64,000 bases of DNA from M3007 sp964646615 (GTDB taxonomy: Bacteria > Bacteroidota > Bacteroidia > Chitinophagales > Saprospiraceae): the NCBI GenBank assembly GCA_964646615.1, contig CAZYEV010000046.1, positions 9,098-73,097 of the forward strand, read 5' to 3'. Below the pieces are notes generated by a model. The model was not told the origin of the DNA and ran no database searches. It saw only the letters and a list, made by a program, of their open reading frames with translations. Both the position numbers and the translations under genes were made by a program. Below are positions 18,278 to 27,285 of this stretch, piece by piece. Numbering within the stretch: the first letter of the stretch is position 1; the number at the start of each line of letters is the position of its first letter.

Positions 18278-18937
18278 CTACTGACGCGGCACGCACGTGT
18301 ACTCCGACTTGCGCACCAGCATGCGCTGCTGCAGGTCGAACAAACGACGCTGCCCATACCCTACACGCAGACCCTCCTTGCGCCACTGCTCCGCATCCGG
18401 GCAATTCGGCTTCTCCTGCATATCGGCCTCCTCTATCGGGCTGTAATACCACAGCGAACCCGTAGCCGACACCAATGGCGCCTCGTGCGGCAGGTATTCC
18501 GTCTGGTGCACCTGATACAAAATGCCGTTCTCTTCCTTATAGATATTCAACTTGCGCACATCGGGCGCTGTGCCCAAATCCACAAAAAAGAAATTGCGCC
18601 ACTTGCCCTGAAAATAGCCTCCCTCCTCCACGGGCGGAAAGGCAAGGCGCTGGCCCGTAGAGTCTATGATGGCCACAATCTCCTGGCCCGGGGCGTCTGG
18701 GTTGTACTTCGCCTGTACCCGATAAACGCCGTAATAAACTTCAAAAGCCTCCGCCGAGTCGGCCCGATACAGCCCTTTATCGCAGCCCTCAAAGCCAAAA
18801 AGCGAGTCCGCCTTTTCGTACGGGAAGGTTACTTCGATGGCCGGCCTGTCGGATTTTTTATCCGGCGTTTTGCCCGATTGGCAGGCCCAGGCCAACAGGG
18901 CCAGCAGAGTCATTCCAGCAGCAATGCGAATGTTCAT
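18278..18937 (-). CDS. Lipoprotein of unknown function
   Basis: 219 residues from the ATG at 18937, chosen because it directly begins a lipoprotein signal (MNIRIAAGMTLLALLAWAC-Q). The mature part starts with a short charged linker, then beta-rich sequence (YGVYRVQAKYNPDAPGQEIVAIIDSTG, WRNFFFVDLGTAPDVRKLNIYKEENG) and contains four further cysteines, two near the C-terminus. I do not recognise a domain. Probably anchored in the inner leaflet of the outer membrane or in the inner membrane. It faces recG tail to tail with a 2-base gap. Confidence 0.7.
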   Translation of the reverse strand: MNIRIAAGMTLLALLAWACQSGKTPDKKSDRPAIEVTFPYEKADSLFGFEGCDKGLYRADSAEAFEVYYGVYRVQAKYNPDAPGQEIVAIIDSTGQRLAFPPVEEGGYFQGKWRNFFFVDLGTAPDVRKLNIYKEENGILYQVHQTEYLPHEAPLVSATGSLWYYSPIEEADMQEKPNCPDAEQWRKEGLRVGYGQRRLFDLQQRMLVRKSEYTCVPRQ

Positions 18938-19232
18938 GGTAAAACGGTGCGGTGTTGTTTTTTTTTGTTTTTTATAGAAAAAATGAAAGAAGCCGACAAA
19001 AAAGCATTGCCCCAGCAAGGGACGGCCTTTTAATGGCCGGCAAAATTCTGGAGAAAAGGCCAAATGCCCGCGCTTCAGATTTCGGGAGCTGATGTTGCGC
19101 GCGATTGAGAAGCCTATGCGCTCCGGGATTTTTCTTTTCTAACCGCAGAAGACGTTGAGAAACGCTGGGCAAAACACCGCTGCGGCCCTCGGCAAACGCT
19201 GTGTTTTTTTAACCTTTTGCCCCCACGAGCTC

Positions 19233-19686
19233 GAGGCGACACCTCCCACAAGGAGGCGACATCTCCCACAAGGAGGCGACATCTCCCACAAGGAGGTGTC
19301 GTCTCCGGCTTTTCTAACTCGAGGCTGTCGTCTCCGGATTTTCTCAGGCCACGCATACGTACCTGTTTTCTTCCACTACGGCGCCGAGAAATTCTGTTTT
19401 GGAGATGTCGCCTTCTCGTACCTCGAAGACAACACCTCTGGCTGGTTCCGGAGATGTCGCCTTCTCGTACCTCGAAGACAACACCTCTGGCTGGTTCCGG
19501 AGATGTCGCCTCCTCGTGCCTCAAAGACAACACCTCTGGCTGGTTCCGGAGATGTCGCCTCCTCGTGCCTCAAAGACAACACCTCTGGCTGGTTCCGGAG
19601 ATGTCGCCTCCTCGTACCTCGAAGACAACACCTCATGTCTTCGTTCCAGAGATGTCGCCTCCTCGTACCTCGAAGACGACACCTCC
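19233..19686. repeat. Palindromic tandem array C: 20-bp and 49-bp repeat blocks
   Basis: Two parts. At 19235-19306 the 20-base unit GGCGACAYCTCCCACAAGGA occurs three times (19235, 19255, 19275), closed by an inverted arm GGAGGTGTCGTCTCC. At 19401-19686 six units of 49 bases (starts 19401, 19450, 19499, 19548, 19597, about 19648) each form a hairpin GAGATGTCGCCTTC / GAAGACAACACCTC plus a spacer TGGCTGGTTCC; only the last spacer differs. The arms are those of arrays A and B. The array ends 21 bases beyond the stop of the VWA gene. Confidence 0.95.
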
Positions 19687-19707
19687 GTTTGGCGCGTTCG
19701 CAGCGGG

Positions 19708-20832
19708 TCAAAAATCATTTTTCCAGCGCTTCAGGTCTTGCCGGGCGATGGCGGCGGCCATGAGCTCAGGGAATTGCTGTGGTGTGCAGGCAAACACGGG
19801 CACGTCGAGCGCAGCTAAGGCGGCGGCGTTGGTGCGGTCGTAGGCGGGTGCGCCTTCGTCGTTGAGGGCCAGCAGGCCGATGAGCGTAACGCCTGCAGCG
19901 CGCAGGTTCTGGGCCTTTTTGAGCATTTCGGCAGCAGAGCCGCCTTCATAGAGGTCGCTGATGAGGACGATGATGGTGTCCTGCGGTGTTTGCACCAGCG
20001 TTTGGGCGTAGCCCAAAGCTTTGGCGATGTCGGTGCCGCCGCCCAATTGGGCGCCGAAGAGCAGGGCGACGGGGTCGTGAAGGTATTCCGTCAGGTCGGC
20101 CACTTCGGTGTCGAAGACGAAGAGGTTGGTCCGCAGGCTGCGCACGGAGGCCAGCACGGCGCCACACACGGCGGCATAGACCAGTGAGTCGGCCATAGAG
20201 CCGCTCTGGTCTATGCCTAAAATAATGTGGCGCAGCGCCTTTGCGCGTCGGGCGAAGCCGTAGCGCTGCTGAGGGATGATGCTCTTCAGTTCGGGCTGGT
20301 AGTGGCGCAGGTTGCGGTAGATGGTTCGGTGCCAGTCCATGTCGCGCGGGCGCGGGTTTCGGGTGCGTCCGGCGCGGCGGGTGGCCTGCTCCACGGCCTC
20401 GCGCAGGGCGTGCGCTAAGCGCTGCTCGAGTTCTTCGGCTACGCGGCGCACCACCCTGCGGGCTGTTTCGCGCGTTTCGTCGGGCATCGCCTTTTGCAAC
20501 GAGAGCAAGGTGGCGGCCAGGTGTACATCCGGCTCTACCGAAGCGAGCAGCTCGGGCTGCAGGAGCATTTGCGTCAGGCCCAGCCGCTCTAAGGCATCGC
20601 GCTGAAGCAGCTGCACCACTGGCGTGGGGAAGTACTTCCGAATATCGCCCAGCCACCGATGCATGCGCGGCGACGAGCGCCCCAGCCCGCCCGCGCGGTC
20701 GGCGTCGTAGAGCGCCTCCAGCACGGCATCCATGCCGGCCTCGCGGCCCGAAAGCGCCACTTTCCCTTCGGGGTCGGCAGCACGGCCCAGGATGAGGCGC
20801 CAGCGTTCGGTGGAAGTGAGTGAAGTGTTCAC
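19708..20832 (-). CDS. VWA domain protein (CoxE-like)
   Basis: 374 residues. The N-terminal 170 residues are helical and Arg/Glu-rich; the C-terminal half is a von Willebrand A domain with a complete MIDAS start DQSGSM (DxSxS), GGGTDIAKAL and ISDLYEGG. Similar proteins in Bacteroidota and other phyla sit next to MoxR-type AAA ATPases and SWIM-domain proteins and are thought to assist maturation of other proteins; none of these partners is adjacent here. The GTG start at 20832 overlaps the stop of a 34-codon upstream frame (GTGA), which supports it and suggests translational coupling. Cytoplasmic: no signal peptide. Confidence 0.85.
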   Translation of the reverse strand: MNTSLTSTERWRLILGRAADPEGKVALSGREAGMDAVLEALYDADRAGGLGRSSPRMHRWLGDIRKYFPTPVVQLLQRDALERLGLTQMLLQPELLASVEPDVHLAATLLSLQKAMPDETRETARRVVRRVAEELEQRLAHALREAVEQATRRAGRTRNPRPRDMDWHRTIYRNLRHYQPELKSIIPQQRYGFARRAKALRHIILGIDQSGSMADSLVYAAVCGAVLASVRSLRTNLFVFDTEVADLTEYLHDPVALLFGAQLGGGTDIAKALGYAQTLVQTPQDTIIVLISDLYEGGSAAEMLKKAQNLRAAGVTLIGLLALNDEGAPAYDRTNAAALAALDVPVFACTPQQFPELMAAAIARQDLKRWKNDF

Positions 20833-20933
20833 ACCAGATTTAGGGCCGCCATCGCGAGATAGAGCAGGGAACCGAAAATAAGCTTTACGAGAAAGTACAG
20901 ATAAGTGCGCTTGTTCTTCTTTTGTTCTGTCAT
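20829..20933 (-). CDS. Small membrane protein, 34 residues
   Basis: A short frame that reads MTEQKKNKRTYLYFLVKLIF followed by GSLLYLAMAALNLV. It has a basic, hydrophilic N-terminus and one hydrophobic segment (residues 11-33), so it would be a single-pass inner membrane protein with its N-terminus inside. Its TGA overlaps the GTG start of the VWA gene, a typical operon junction. The existence of the protein is inferred from composition and this overlap; no family is recognised. Confidence 0.5.
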   Translation of the reverse strand: MTEQKKNKRTYLYFLVKLIFGSLLYLAMAALNLV

Positions 20934-21086
20934 GCCTTTAGCCTGTTTAGAGCATGCGCAAACTTACGACGAAGACACCTGCCATTTGGGCAGGTCGCAG
21001 GTTAAAAACATGCTTTCCTTATCAGGCCTCTTCTCCGACTCGATAATACCGCTTCACCCTACCCACCCAGCTGGGGCGCAGCCTTT

Positions 21087-22181
21087 TCAATACCGCACCT
21101 TGTGCTCGTAGAGCAGTTCGTTTTGCAGTCCGCGCACTTCCATGCTGACCACGGGGCGTTCGCCTTCCCAGTGTATTTTGAGCAGGCCGAAGTTGCGTTT
21201 GACGAGCATGGGGCCGACGCGCATGCGGTTGGGTTCGTCCTGGCTGTTTCGGGTGTGTGTGAGGCCGCTGGAGGTGAAGTCGTACAGCGGATAGGGCAAG
21301 CCCTGGAGGTCCATGCGGCTGATTTCGGCCATGTGTCGGTCTCCGGAGAGGATGAGCAGGTTGGCCGGTTTGGTCTTGACGAGCAGCTGGAGCAGGCGTT
21401 TGCGGGCGTTGGGGAAGTTGCCCCATTTTTCGTGGCCGTGTTCGTTAGCCAACACCTGGATGCTGGAGGCCAGGATGTGCAGCTGGGCGGGGCTGTTGGT
21501 CAGTTCTTTTTCCAACCAGGCCCACTGGGCTTCGCCCAGGATGTCGCCTTCGGCGTTGGGCAGGTATCGGCGGTTCGGATCGGGGTCGGGCAAGAGGGTA
21601 TCGCGGAAGTAGCGCGTGTCGAGCACGATGATTTTTATCTGGCGGGGTGGTTTTCCGAACAGGTAGCTCTGGTAGGCGCCTTCGCGTTTGCGCACGGGGT
21701 CGGAGTAGGGCACATCTAAGAAGTCGAGCAGGCATTTTTTGGCGGCGCGTTTGCTGGGCATGCCTTTGCCGCCGTCGTTGGTGCCGTAGTCGTGGTCGTC
21801 GTAGATGCCGATGATGGGCGTTCGGTCGCGCAGTTTGCGGTATTCCGGATGGGTTTTCAGGCGTTTGTAGTGGGCGGCTAAGGCGCGGGCGTCGGTAGTG
21901 TCGGCGTAGATGATGTCGCCCAGCCAGATCCACAGGTCAGGGTGGTTGGCGGCGATACCGGCCCACATGTCCTGCGGCAAGTGGAGTTTATTGCACGAGC
22001 CGAAGGCAATGACGCCCAGGTCTTTCGACAGGTCGAGCGCACGCGGCTGGAAGGCTTCGAGGTCAACGGTGCGTTCGCTGACGAGGTCATCTTCATCACT
22101 TTGGGCGATGGCCGGCAGTGCATTTAGCAAGGTTGCCGTCAGGAACCCCCATAGGAGCATGCGAGAGGGGAAGAAGCACAT
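21087..22181 (-). CDS. PhoD-like metallophosphatase/phosphodiesterase, secreted
   Basis: 364 residues with an N-terminal signal peptide (MLLWGFLTATLLNALPAIAQ, from the first or second ATG). Metal-binding motifs of the PhoD family appear in order: IAFGSCNK, WLGDIIYADT, GIYDDHDYGTNDGGKG, VLDTRYFRD and LSGDRHMAEISR. The protein is expected in the periplasm or outside, hydrolysing phosphodiesters or phosphomonoesters with Ca/Fe or other divalent ions. It lacks the long N-terminal PhoD beta domain, as do many short Bacteroidota members. It is a single gene with gaps on both sides, so regulation by phosphate cannot be judged. Confidence 0.9.
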   Translation of the reverse strand: MCFFPSRMLLWGFLTATLLNALPAIAQSDEDDLVSERTVDLEAFQPRALDLSKDLGVIAFGSCNKLHLPQDMWAGIAANHPDLWIWLGDIIYADTTDARALAAHYKRLKTHPEYRKLRDRTPIIGIYDDHDYGTNDGGKGMPSKRAAKKCLLDFLDVPYSDPVRKREGAYQSYLFGKPPRQIKIIVLDTRYFRDTLLPDPDPNRRYLPNAEGDILGEAQWAWLEKELTNSPAQLHILASSIQVLANEHGHEKWGNFPNARKRLLQLLVKTKPANLLILSGDRHMAEISRMDLQGLPYPLYDFTSSGLTHTRNSQDEPNRMRVGPMLVKRNFGLLKIHWEGERPVVSMEVRGLQNELLYEHKVRY

Positions 22182-22375
22182 AATTCCGTTTAGATTCGTT
22201 CAGTAGCAAGCAAAAACGCCCATCGAGCAAATATCGTGCACAACGGCGCTCCGGGCCGATGAGCGCGGCCCAAAACAACGGAGCGGGTTGGGCCGTTAGT
22301 GCAAAGACGCTCAAGCGCTGTGTGCAACATGCGCTCTTTCGGCAAAACAGACGCTCCTTTTGGCAAATAAACACC

Positions 22376-24385
22376 ATGCGAGTACATTTTCTATTGGTCG
22401 GGCTTTTGTGGGCACTTGGCGCCTGCACGCCGACCGCGCCGATTAAAGACGGCGCCACAGCCTACGATCGCAAACAGTTCCACGTAGCCATACCTATGTT
22501 GCAACGCGATTTTGAGCGCGCCAGGAGCCGCTCGGAAAAAGGGCAGTTGGCCTATCGCGTTGCAGAGTCGTACCGGCACACGGGCAATTACGCCTCGGCG
22601 CTTCAGTGGTACGGCTTAGCCTATCAGTACAACTACGGCCCGGAGGCACTCAAAGGGCAGGCTTACATGCTCAAGCGCTTAGAGCGCTACGCCGAGGCCA
22701 AAGAGGCCTTCCGCAACCTGAGCATCGAAATTGGCAGCCCTTACGAATACCGCAAAGAGATGACCGCCTGCGACGTGGCGCTGGGCTGGCAAGAGCTGGC
22801 CAAAGAAAGCGGCTGGAGCGTGCAGCCCGTGCCGTTCAATAGCCCGCAGAACGACTTCGCGCCAGCCTTCTATACCGATGGGCGCTTAGTGTTCAGCAGC
22901 GACCGCCCGGCAGCCAACAGCAAAAAGAACTACGGCTGGACGGGCAATAAGTTCATGGACCTGTTCATCGCCGACCCGGAGGCCTATGGTGCCCAGCCTT
23001 TCGATGCGCGCATCAACACCACCGGCAACGAGGGCACCGTGGCGTTCAATCGCAATTTCACGGAGATGTACTTTGCCCGAGCCGTAGGCGCCTACAAGGG
23101 CGACGACCAGTACTGCAAGATCTACTTCTCTACGCGCGTAGAAGGCGGCTGGTCAGAAGCGCGCCCCCTGCCCTTTCAGAAGGAGCGCGTCAACTACATG
23201 CACCCGGCCCTGTCGCCCGACGGCCAGACACTCGTGTTTGCCAGCAACGACCCCGACGGCTGGGGCGGCTACGACCTGTGGACAATGCGCCGCAACGACC
23301 AGCTCGAAGGCGGCTGGGAAGAACCCAAACCACTGGGGCGTAACATCAACACCACCGGCAACGAGGTCTTCCCCAGCTGGTGCGCCGATACGCTCTTCTT
23401 CGCCTCCGACGGACACCCCGGCATGGGCGGCTTAGACATCTTCCGCACCTTCAAAATGGCCGATAACACCTGGGCCACTCCCCAAAACCTCAAACCACCC
23501 GTCAACAGCGGCGCCGACGACTTCGGCCTCATCGCTACCGCCCACAAACCGCAACACAAACCGCCACAAGCCGGCGACCTGCTCCTCTCCGGCTTCCTCA
23601 CCTCCAACCGCCCCGGCGGACGCGGCGGCGACGACATCTACTACTTCGAACAACGCATCCCACTGCCCAAACCGCCTAAGCCAGACACCACCACGGGCAA
23701 ACCCATCGTCTTCAAAATCCTCCTCGAAGGCTACGTCTTAGAAAAAATCCTGGCCGACCCCACCGACCCTAACAGCCGCATCCTGGGCCGAAAGCCCCTG
23801 CCCGGCGCCCGTGTGGACATCGCCTTCCGAAATCAAAACCAACTCGTCAGTGTCGGCGACGACGGCCTCTTCCGCTTAGAACTGGCCGAAAACACCGACT
23901 ATGCCTTCACCGCCTCCAAAGATGGATACCTGACCAACGGACTGCGCTTCAGCACCCGCGGCATCCCGCGCGACAGCACCAACCCCGTGCAGGTCTATGA
24001 GGTGGAAATCGTGCTCGATAAAATCTTCCGCGACCGCGAAATCGTCCTGGAAAACATCTACTACGACTTCGACAAATGGGACATCCGCCCCGATGCCGAA
24101 CCCGCGCTCAATCGCTTAGCCGACATGCTGCGCCAAAACCCCGGCATCCGCATCCAGCTGGGCAGCCACACCGACTGCCGGGGCGATAACGCCTACAACC
24201 AGACACTTTCGCAAAAACGCGCCCAAAGCGCCGTTAACTACCTCATCGCCCGCGGCATTGACCCCGCACGCCTCAGCGCCATCGGCTACGGCGAAAGCCA
24301 GCCCGCCGTCAACTGCCCCTGCAACCGATGCACCGAGGCCGAACACCAGGCCAACCGACGCACCACCTTCAAAATCATCGAGTAA
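22376..24385 (+). CDS. OmpA-family lipoprotein with TPR, PD40 and carboxypeptidase-regulatory domains (PorE-like)
   Basis: 669 residues from the ATG at 22376, chosen because it begins a lipoprotein signal (LVGLLWALGAC-T); an ATG 39 codons upstream adds no meaningful sequence. Order: TPR-like helices (about 25-145), a beta propeller with PD40 repeats (HPALSPDGQTLVFASNDP, FPSWCADTLFFASDGHPGMGG), a carboxypeptidase-regulatory-like beta domain (about 455-540), and a C-terminal OmpA peptidoglycan-binding domain (NIYYDFDKWDIRPDAEPAL, LGSHTDCRG). This is the domain order of PorE (PG1058) of Porphyromonas, which ties the T9SS ring to the cell wall. Bacteroidota carry several paralogues, so the T9SS role is likely but not certain. 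aroE follows after 7 bases. Confidence 0.85.
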   Translation: MRVHFLLVGLLWALGACTPTAPIKDGATAYDRKQFHVAIPMLQRDFERARSRSEKGQLAYRVAESYRHTGNYASALQWYGLAYQYNYGPEALKGQAYMLKRLERYAEAKEAFRNLSIEIGSPYEYRKEMTACDVALGWQELAKESGWSVQPVPFNSPQNDFAPAFYTDGRLVFSSDRPAANSKKNYGWTGNKFMDLFIADPEAYGAQPFDARINTTGNEGTVAFNRNFTEMYFARAVGAYKGDDQYCKIYFSTRVEGGWSEARPLPFQKERVNYMHPALSPDGQTLVFASNDPDGWGGYDLWTMRRNDQLEGGWEEPKPLGRNINTTGNEVFPSWCADTLFFASDGHPGMGGLDIFRTFKMADNTWATPQNLKPPVNSGADDFGLIATAHKPQHKPPQAGDLLLSGFLTSNRPGGRGGDDIYYFEQRIPLPKPPKPDTTTGKPIVFKILLEGYVLEKILADPTDPNSRILGRKPLPGARVDIAFRNQNQLVSVGDDGLFRLELAENTDYAFTASKDGYLTNGLRFSTRGIPRDSTNPVQVYEVEIVLDKIFRDREIVLENIYYDFDKWDIRPDAEPALNRLADMLRQNPGIRIQLGSHTDCRGDNAYNQTLSQKRAQSAVNYLIARGIDPARLSAIGYGESQPAVNCPCNRCTEAEHQANRRTTFKIIE

Positions 24386-24392
24386 ACGCACC

Positions 24393-25160
24393 GTGCACCT
24401 GCTGGGTCTCATCGGATACCCCCTCGGACATTCCTTCTCGCAGCGCTATTTCACCGAAAAATTCGCCCGCGAAGGCATCGCCAACGCGCGCTACGAACCC
24501 TTCCCCTTGCCCGACCTGCACGCCCTGCCCCAGCTGCTGCGCCAGCATCCCGACCTGCGCGGCTTCAACGTAACCATACCGCACAAACAAGCCATTCTGC
24601 CTCATCTGCACGCCCTCGACGCAGCAGCCCGCCACATCGGCGCCGTCAACACCGTCGTCGTCAGACCCGACGGCACACTGCACGGCTACAACACCGACTA
24701 CATCGGCTTCCGCGACGCCCTGACGGCCTGGGCGGGCGCCTATTTAGCGCGTCTGAAGGAAGGTCAGGCACTCATCCTCGGCACCGGCGGCAGCGCCCAG
24801 GCCGTAGCCTACGCCCTGCAGCAGCTGGGCATCGGCTGCCGCTTCGTCTCACGCTACCCTACCATGCCTCAACAATTGGGGTATGAAGCCTTAGAAAAAC
24901 CTGAACTCTGGGAGGAAATCTCCTTAGTCGTCAACACCACACCGCTGGGCATGTACCCCAATACCGACACCTGCCCACCCCTGCCTTTTGAGCGCCTGAA
25001 GGCGCAGCATTGGGTGTTTGACCTCGTCTATAATCCTGCCGAAACGCTACTTTTGCAGCGGGCAAAACGCCAGGGAGCACACACCACCAACGGTTTGGAC
25101 ATGCTGTATCGGCAGGCCGAAGCCGCATGGGCTATCTGGCAACGAGAAGCCCTTTCCTGA
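24393..25160 (+). CDS. aroE: Shikimate dehydrogenase
   Basis: 255 residues from a GTG at 24393, seven bases after the preceding stop; the first residues (VHLLGLIGYPLGHSFSQRYF) are already the conserved shikimate-binding loop, so nothing earlier is needed. Other motifs: NVTIPHKQAI, GAVNTVV, NADP loop LGTGGSAQAV, NTTPLGMYPN and the C-terminal GLDMLYRQAEAAWAIW. It reduces 3-dehydroshikimate in aromatic amino-acid synthesis, in the cytosol. It probably shares a transcript with the PorE-like gene and with proline dehydrogenase, 13 bases downstream. Confidence 0.95.
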   Translation: MHLLGLIGYPLGHSFSQRYFTEKFAREGIANARYEPFPLPDLHALPQLLRQHPDLRGFNVTIPHKQAILPHLHALDAAARHIGAVNTVVVRPDGTLHGYNTDYIGFRDALTAWAGAYLARLKEGQALILGTGGSAQAVAYALQQLGIGCRFVSRYPTMPQQLGYEALEKPELWEEISLVVNTTPLGMYPNTDTCPPLPFERLKAQHWVFDLVYNPAETLLLQRAKRQGAHTTNGLDMLYRQAEAAWAIWQREALS

Positions 25161-25173
25161 GCCACGTATTTCC

Positions 25174-26418
25174 ATGCCAACCCATACCATGACTGCACTG
25201 CCCGGCGACCCAGCACTGTCCTACCCCGCTCCAAACATAGACTTTTCCAACACGGAAATTGCCTTCGCCCACCTGAGCGACGCTGAACTGCGCCAAATGC
25301 GCCGCCTCTTCCGGCTCATGAACTCGCCCACGCTGGTCCGATTGGGCACGCCACTCATGCTGTGGGCAGCCCAACGGCAGTTCACCTGGTTGGAAGGCAT
25401 CATTCGCAAAACCATCTTCAACCAGTTCGTCGGCGGCGCCACCCTGCTCGACTGCGCCCAGAACATCGAACGACTGGCCCAACACGGCGTGCTGACCATC
25501 CTGGACTACGGCGCCGAAGGCAAAGAGACAGAGACCGACTTCAACCGCACCATGAACGAAAACATCCGGGCCATTGACTTCGCCGCCCGCTCGCCTCACA
25601 TCCCGGTCGTGAGCGTCAAAATCACCGGCCTGGCCCGTTTCGGCCTGCTGGAACGCATCCAGCACGCCCGCTCCCTGACGCGCGAAGAACTCAACGAATA
25701 CCGCAACGCACTCAAACGCATTGACACCATCTGCTACCACGCCGCCCAAAAAGGCATCTCCATCTTCGTGGACGCCGAAGAAAGCTGGATCCAGGACACC
25801 ATTGACCACTTAGTGTGGCTCATGATGAAGCGCTACAACCGCCAGCGCGTCGTGGTCTATAACACCTTCCAAATGTACCGCACCGACCGCCTGCAGTTCC
25901 TCACCGAAAGCTACGACCGCTCCCAACGCGAAGGCTTCCTGCTCGGCGCCAAACTCGTGCGCGGCGCCTACATGGAAAAAGAACGCCAACGCGCCGCCCA
26001 AATGGGTTACCCCGACCCTATCAACCCCAATAAGGAAACCGTGGACGACCACTACAACACCGCCCTGCGCTTCTGCTTAGACCACATCGAACACATCGCC
26101 CTGTGCAACGCCAGCCACAATGCCCACAGCGCCCTGCTGCAAGTGGAACGCATGGCCCAAAAGGGCATCCCGCCCCAACACCCGCACGCCCTGTTCAGCC
26201 AACTGTTCGGCATGAGCGACAACCTCACCTTCAACCTGGCCCGCGCCGGATACCGCGTGGCCAAATACGTACCCTACGGACAGGTCTTCGAAGTCATCCC
26301 CTACCTCATCCGACGCGCCCAGGAAAACACCTCCGTTACCGGCGACATGGGCCGCGAACTGGCCCTCATCGAAAAAGAATACCGCCGCCGGAAAACACAA
26401 AGCGCGCGTCAGGCGTGA
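25174..26418 (+). CDS. Proline dehydrogenase
   Basis: 414 residues, a stand-alone ProDH barrel rather than a PutA fusion. Recognisable elements: TILDYGAEGKETETDFNRTM, VSVKITGLARFGLLE, SIFVDAEESWIQD, VYNTFQMYR, GAKLVRGAYMEKER and GYRVAKYVPYGQVFEVIPYLIRRA. It oxidises proline to pyrroline-5-carboxylate with FAD, giving electrons to quinone at the membrane. The start at 25174 lies 13 bases after aroE and excludes an upstream in-frame extension that overlaps aroE. The P5C dehydrogenase gene is not in the window. Confidence 0.95.
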   Translation: MPTHTMTALPGDPALSYPAPNIDFSNTEIAFAHLSDAELRQMRRLFRLMNSPTLVRLGTPLMLWAAQRQFTWLEGIIRKTIFNQFVGGATLLDCAQNIERLAQHGVLTILDYGAEGKETETDFNRTMNENIRAIDFAARSPHIPVVSVKITGLARFGLLERIQHARSLTREELNEYRNALKRIDTICYHAAQKGISIFVDAEESWIQDTIDHLVWLMMKRYNRQRVVVYNTFQMYRTDRLQFLTESYDRSQREGFLLGAKLVRGAYMEKERQRAAQMGYPDPINPNKETVDDHYNTALRFCLDHIEHIALCNASHNAHSALLQVERMAQKGIPPQHPHALFSQLFGMSDNLTFNLARAGYRVAKYVPYGQVFEVIPYLIRRAQENTSVTGDMGRELALIEKEYRRRKTQSARQA

Positions 26419-26757
26419 AGGCAGGCCGGCTATTGGGCCTGAGCATCCCCTACTTGCCCCCGAAAAGAGTGGCATAGTTTGCCGACCTCTGCGGCCCTTG
26501 CGCGAACAGCGCAGCAATCGAAGTCCGAGCATGACTTCTGGGTGCAGCGAGGCAAGTTCGTTTGGGCAGACCAAAATTGAAATCTGTCTCGAAACAGGGC
26601 TTTATGTGAAACGCGCTTCCTGAAGATGCTCACAGCCTTGCAACCCTGCGCATTTGCGCGCACCGATGAAGAAAAGTGGGTTCCAAATGCCATAGACTCT
26701 TGGCGAGTGTCGTTCTATCCCGAATTTTATCCTACAGGCACATCCATTTCTGGCACT
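26419..26757. other. 339-base gap without a gene
   Basis: Nothing protein-like is seen between proline dehydrogenase and the CAP-domain gene. An open frame runs through part of it into the CAP gene, but its residues lack a signal peptide or a domain. A short ATAGTTTG near 26,474 resembles half of a -7 element and is not convincing. Confidence 0.3.
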
Positions 26758-27285
26758 ATGAAACTCTGGCCTTTTTTACTTGCCTCCACCTGTGCGCTTA
26801 CCTGGCAGCCCAGCCACGGCCCTACTGCGCATACTTCATCGGGTGCCGGCATTGACACGCCGGCCGTGCGCGGTGTCCTTCGTGCCGTCAACGCCCTGCG
26901 CGCTAAAGGCTGCTACTGCCCCGACGGCGAATGGTTTGGCCCCACCACCGCCCTGCGCGTAGATGAGCGACTCAACCTCGCTGCTCAGGCGCACGCCGAA
27001 GACATGCAGCGGCGCAACTACTTCAACCATACCAACCCCGAAGGCGACGGCCCCGGCGACCGCGCCCGCAAAGCCGGCTACCTCTGGCGCAATATCGGCG
27101 AAAACATCGCCTGGGGCCAACCCACCCCCGAAATCGTGGTGGAAAGCTGGCGCAACAGCCGCGGCCATTGTGCCAACATGATGAACCCTATCTACCAGCA
27201 CATCGGCATCGGAAAAGCCGGCGTCTATTGGGCACAGGTGTTCGGAACGCCAGAACGCCGACCAAGTCCTTCCCGACGCCATTAG
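26758..27285 (+). CDS. Secreted CAP-domain (SCP/PR-1-like) protein
   Basis: 175 residues; the ATG at 26758 starts a signal peptide (MKLWPFLLASTCALTWQPS). The single CAP domain has its signature stretches: LNLAAQAHAEDMQRRNYFNH, RARKAGYLWRNIGENIAWG and VVESWRNSRGHCANMMNP, YQHIGIG, including the two His and two Glu positions of the putative active cavity. Such proteins are secreted; bacterial roles are poorly known. Its TAG stop overlaps the TAA stop of the convergent ssb gene (bases 27282-27285, TTAG). Confidence 0.9.
   Translation: MKLWPFLLASTCALTWQPSHGPTAHTSSGAGIDTPAVRGVLRAVNALRAKGCYCPDGEWFGPTTALRVDERLNLAAQAHAEDMQRRNYFNHTNPEGDGPGDRARKAGYLWRNIGENIAWGQPTPEIVVESWRNSRGHCANMMNPIYQHIGIGKAGVYWAQVFGTPERRPSPSRRH

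Noticed and set aside
19401..19686. CRISPR array with 49-base period
   Set aside because: The would-be spacers TGGCTGGTTCC are identical in five of six units, and too short.
19217..19843. Proteins of about 110-208 residues read from array C
   Set aside because: They consist of 49-base-derived repeats in shifting frames (SGDVASS, RRCRLLVP) and overlap the VWA gene on the opposite strand. No signal, domain or sensible start.
22259..22375. Upstream extension of the PorE-like gene from an ATG at 22259
   Set aside because: The extension places 39 polar residues before a clear lipoprotein signal, so the ATG at 22376 is preferred.
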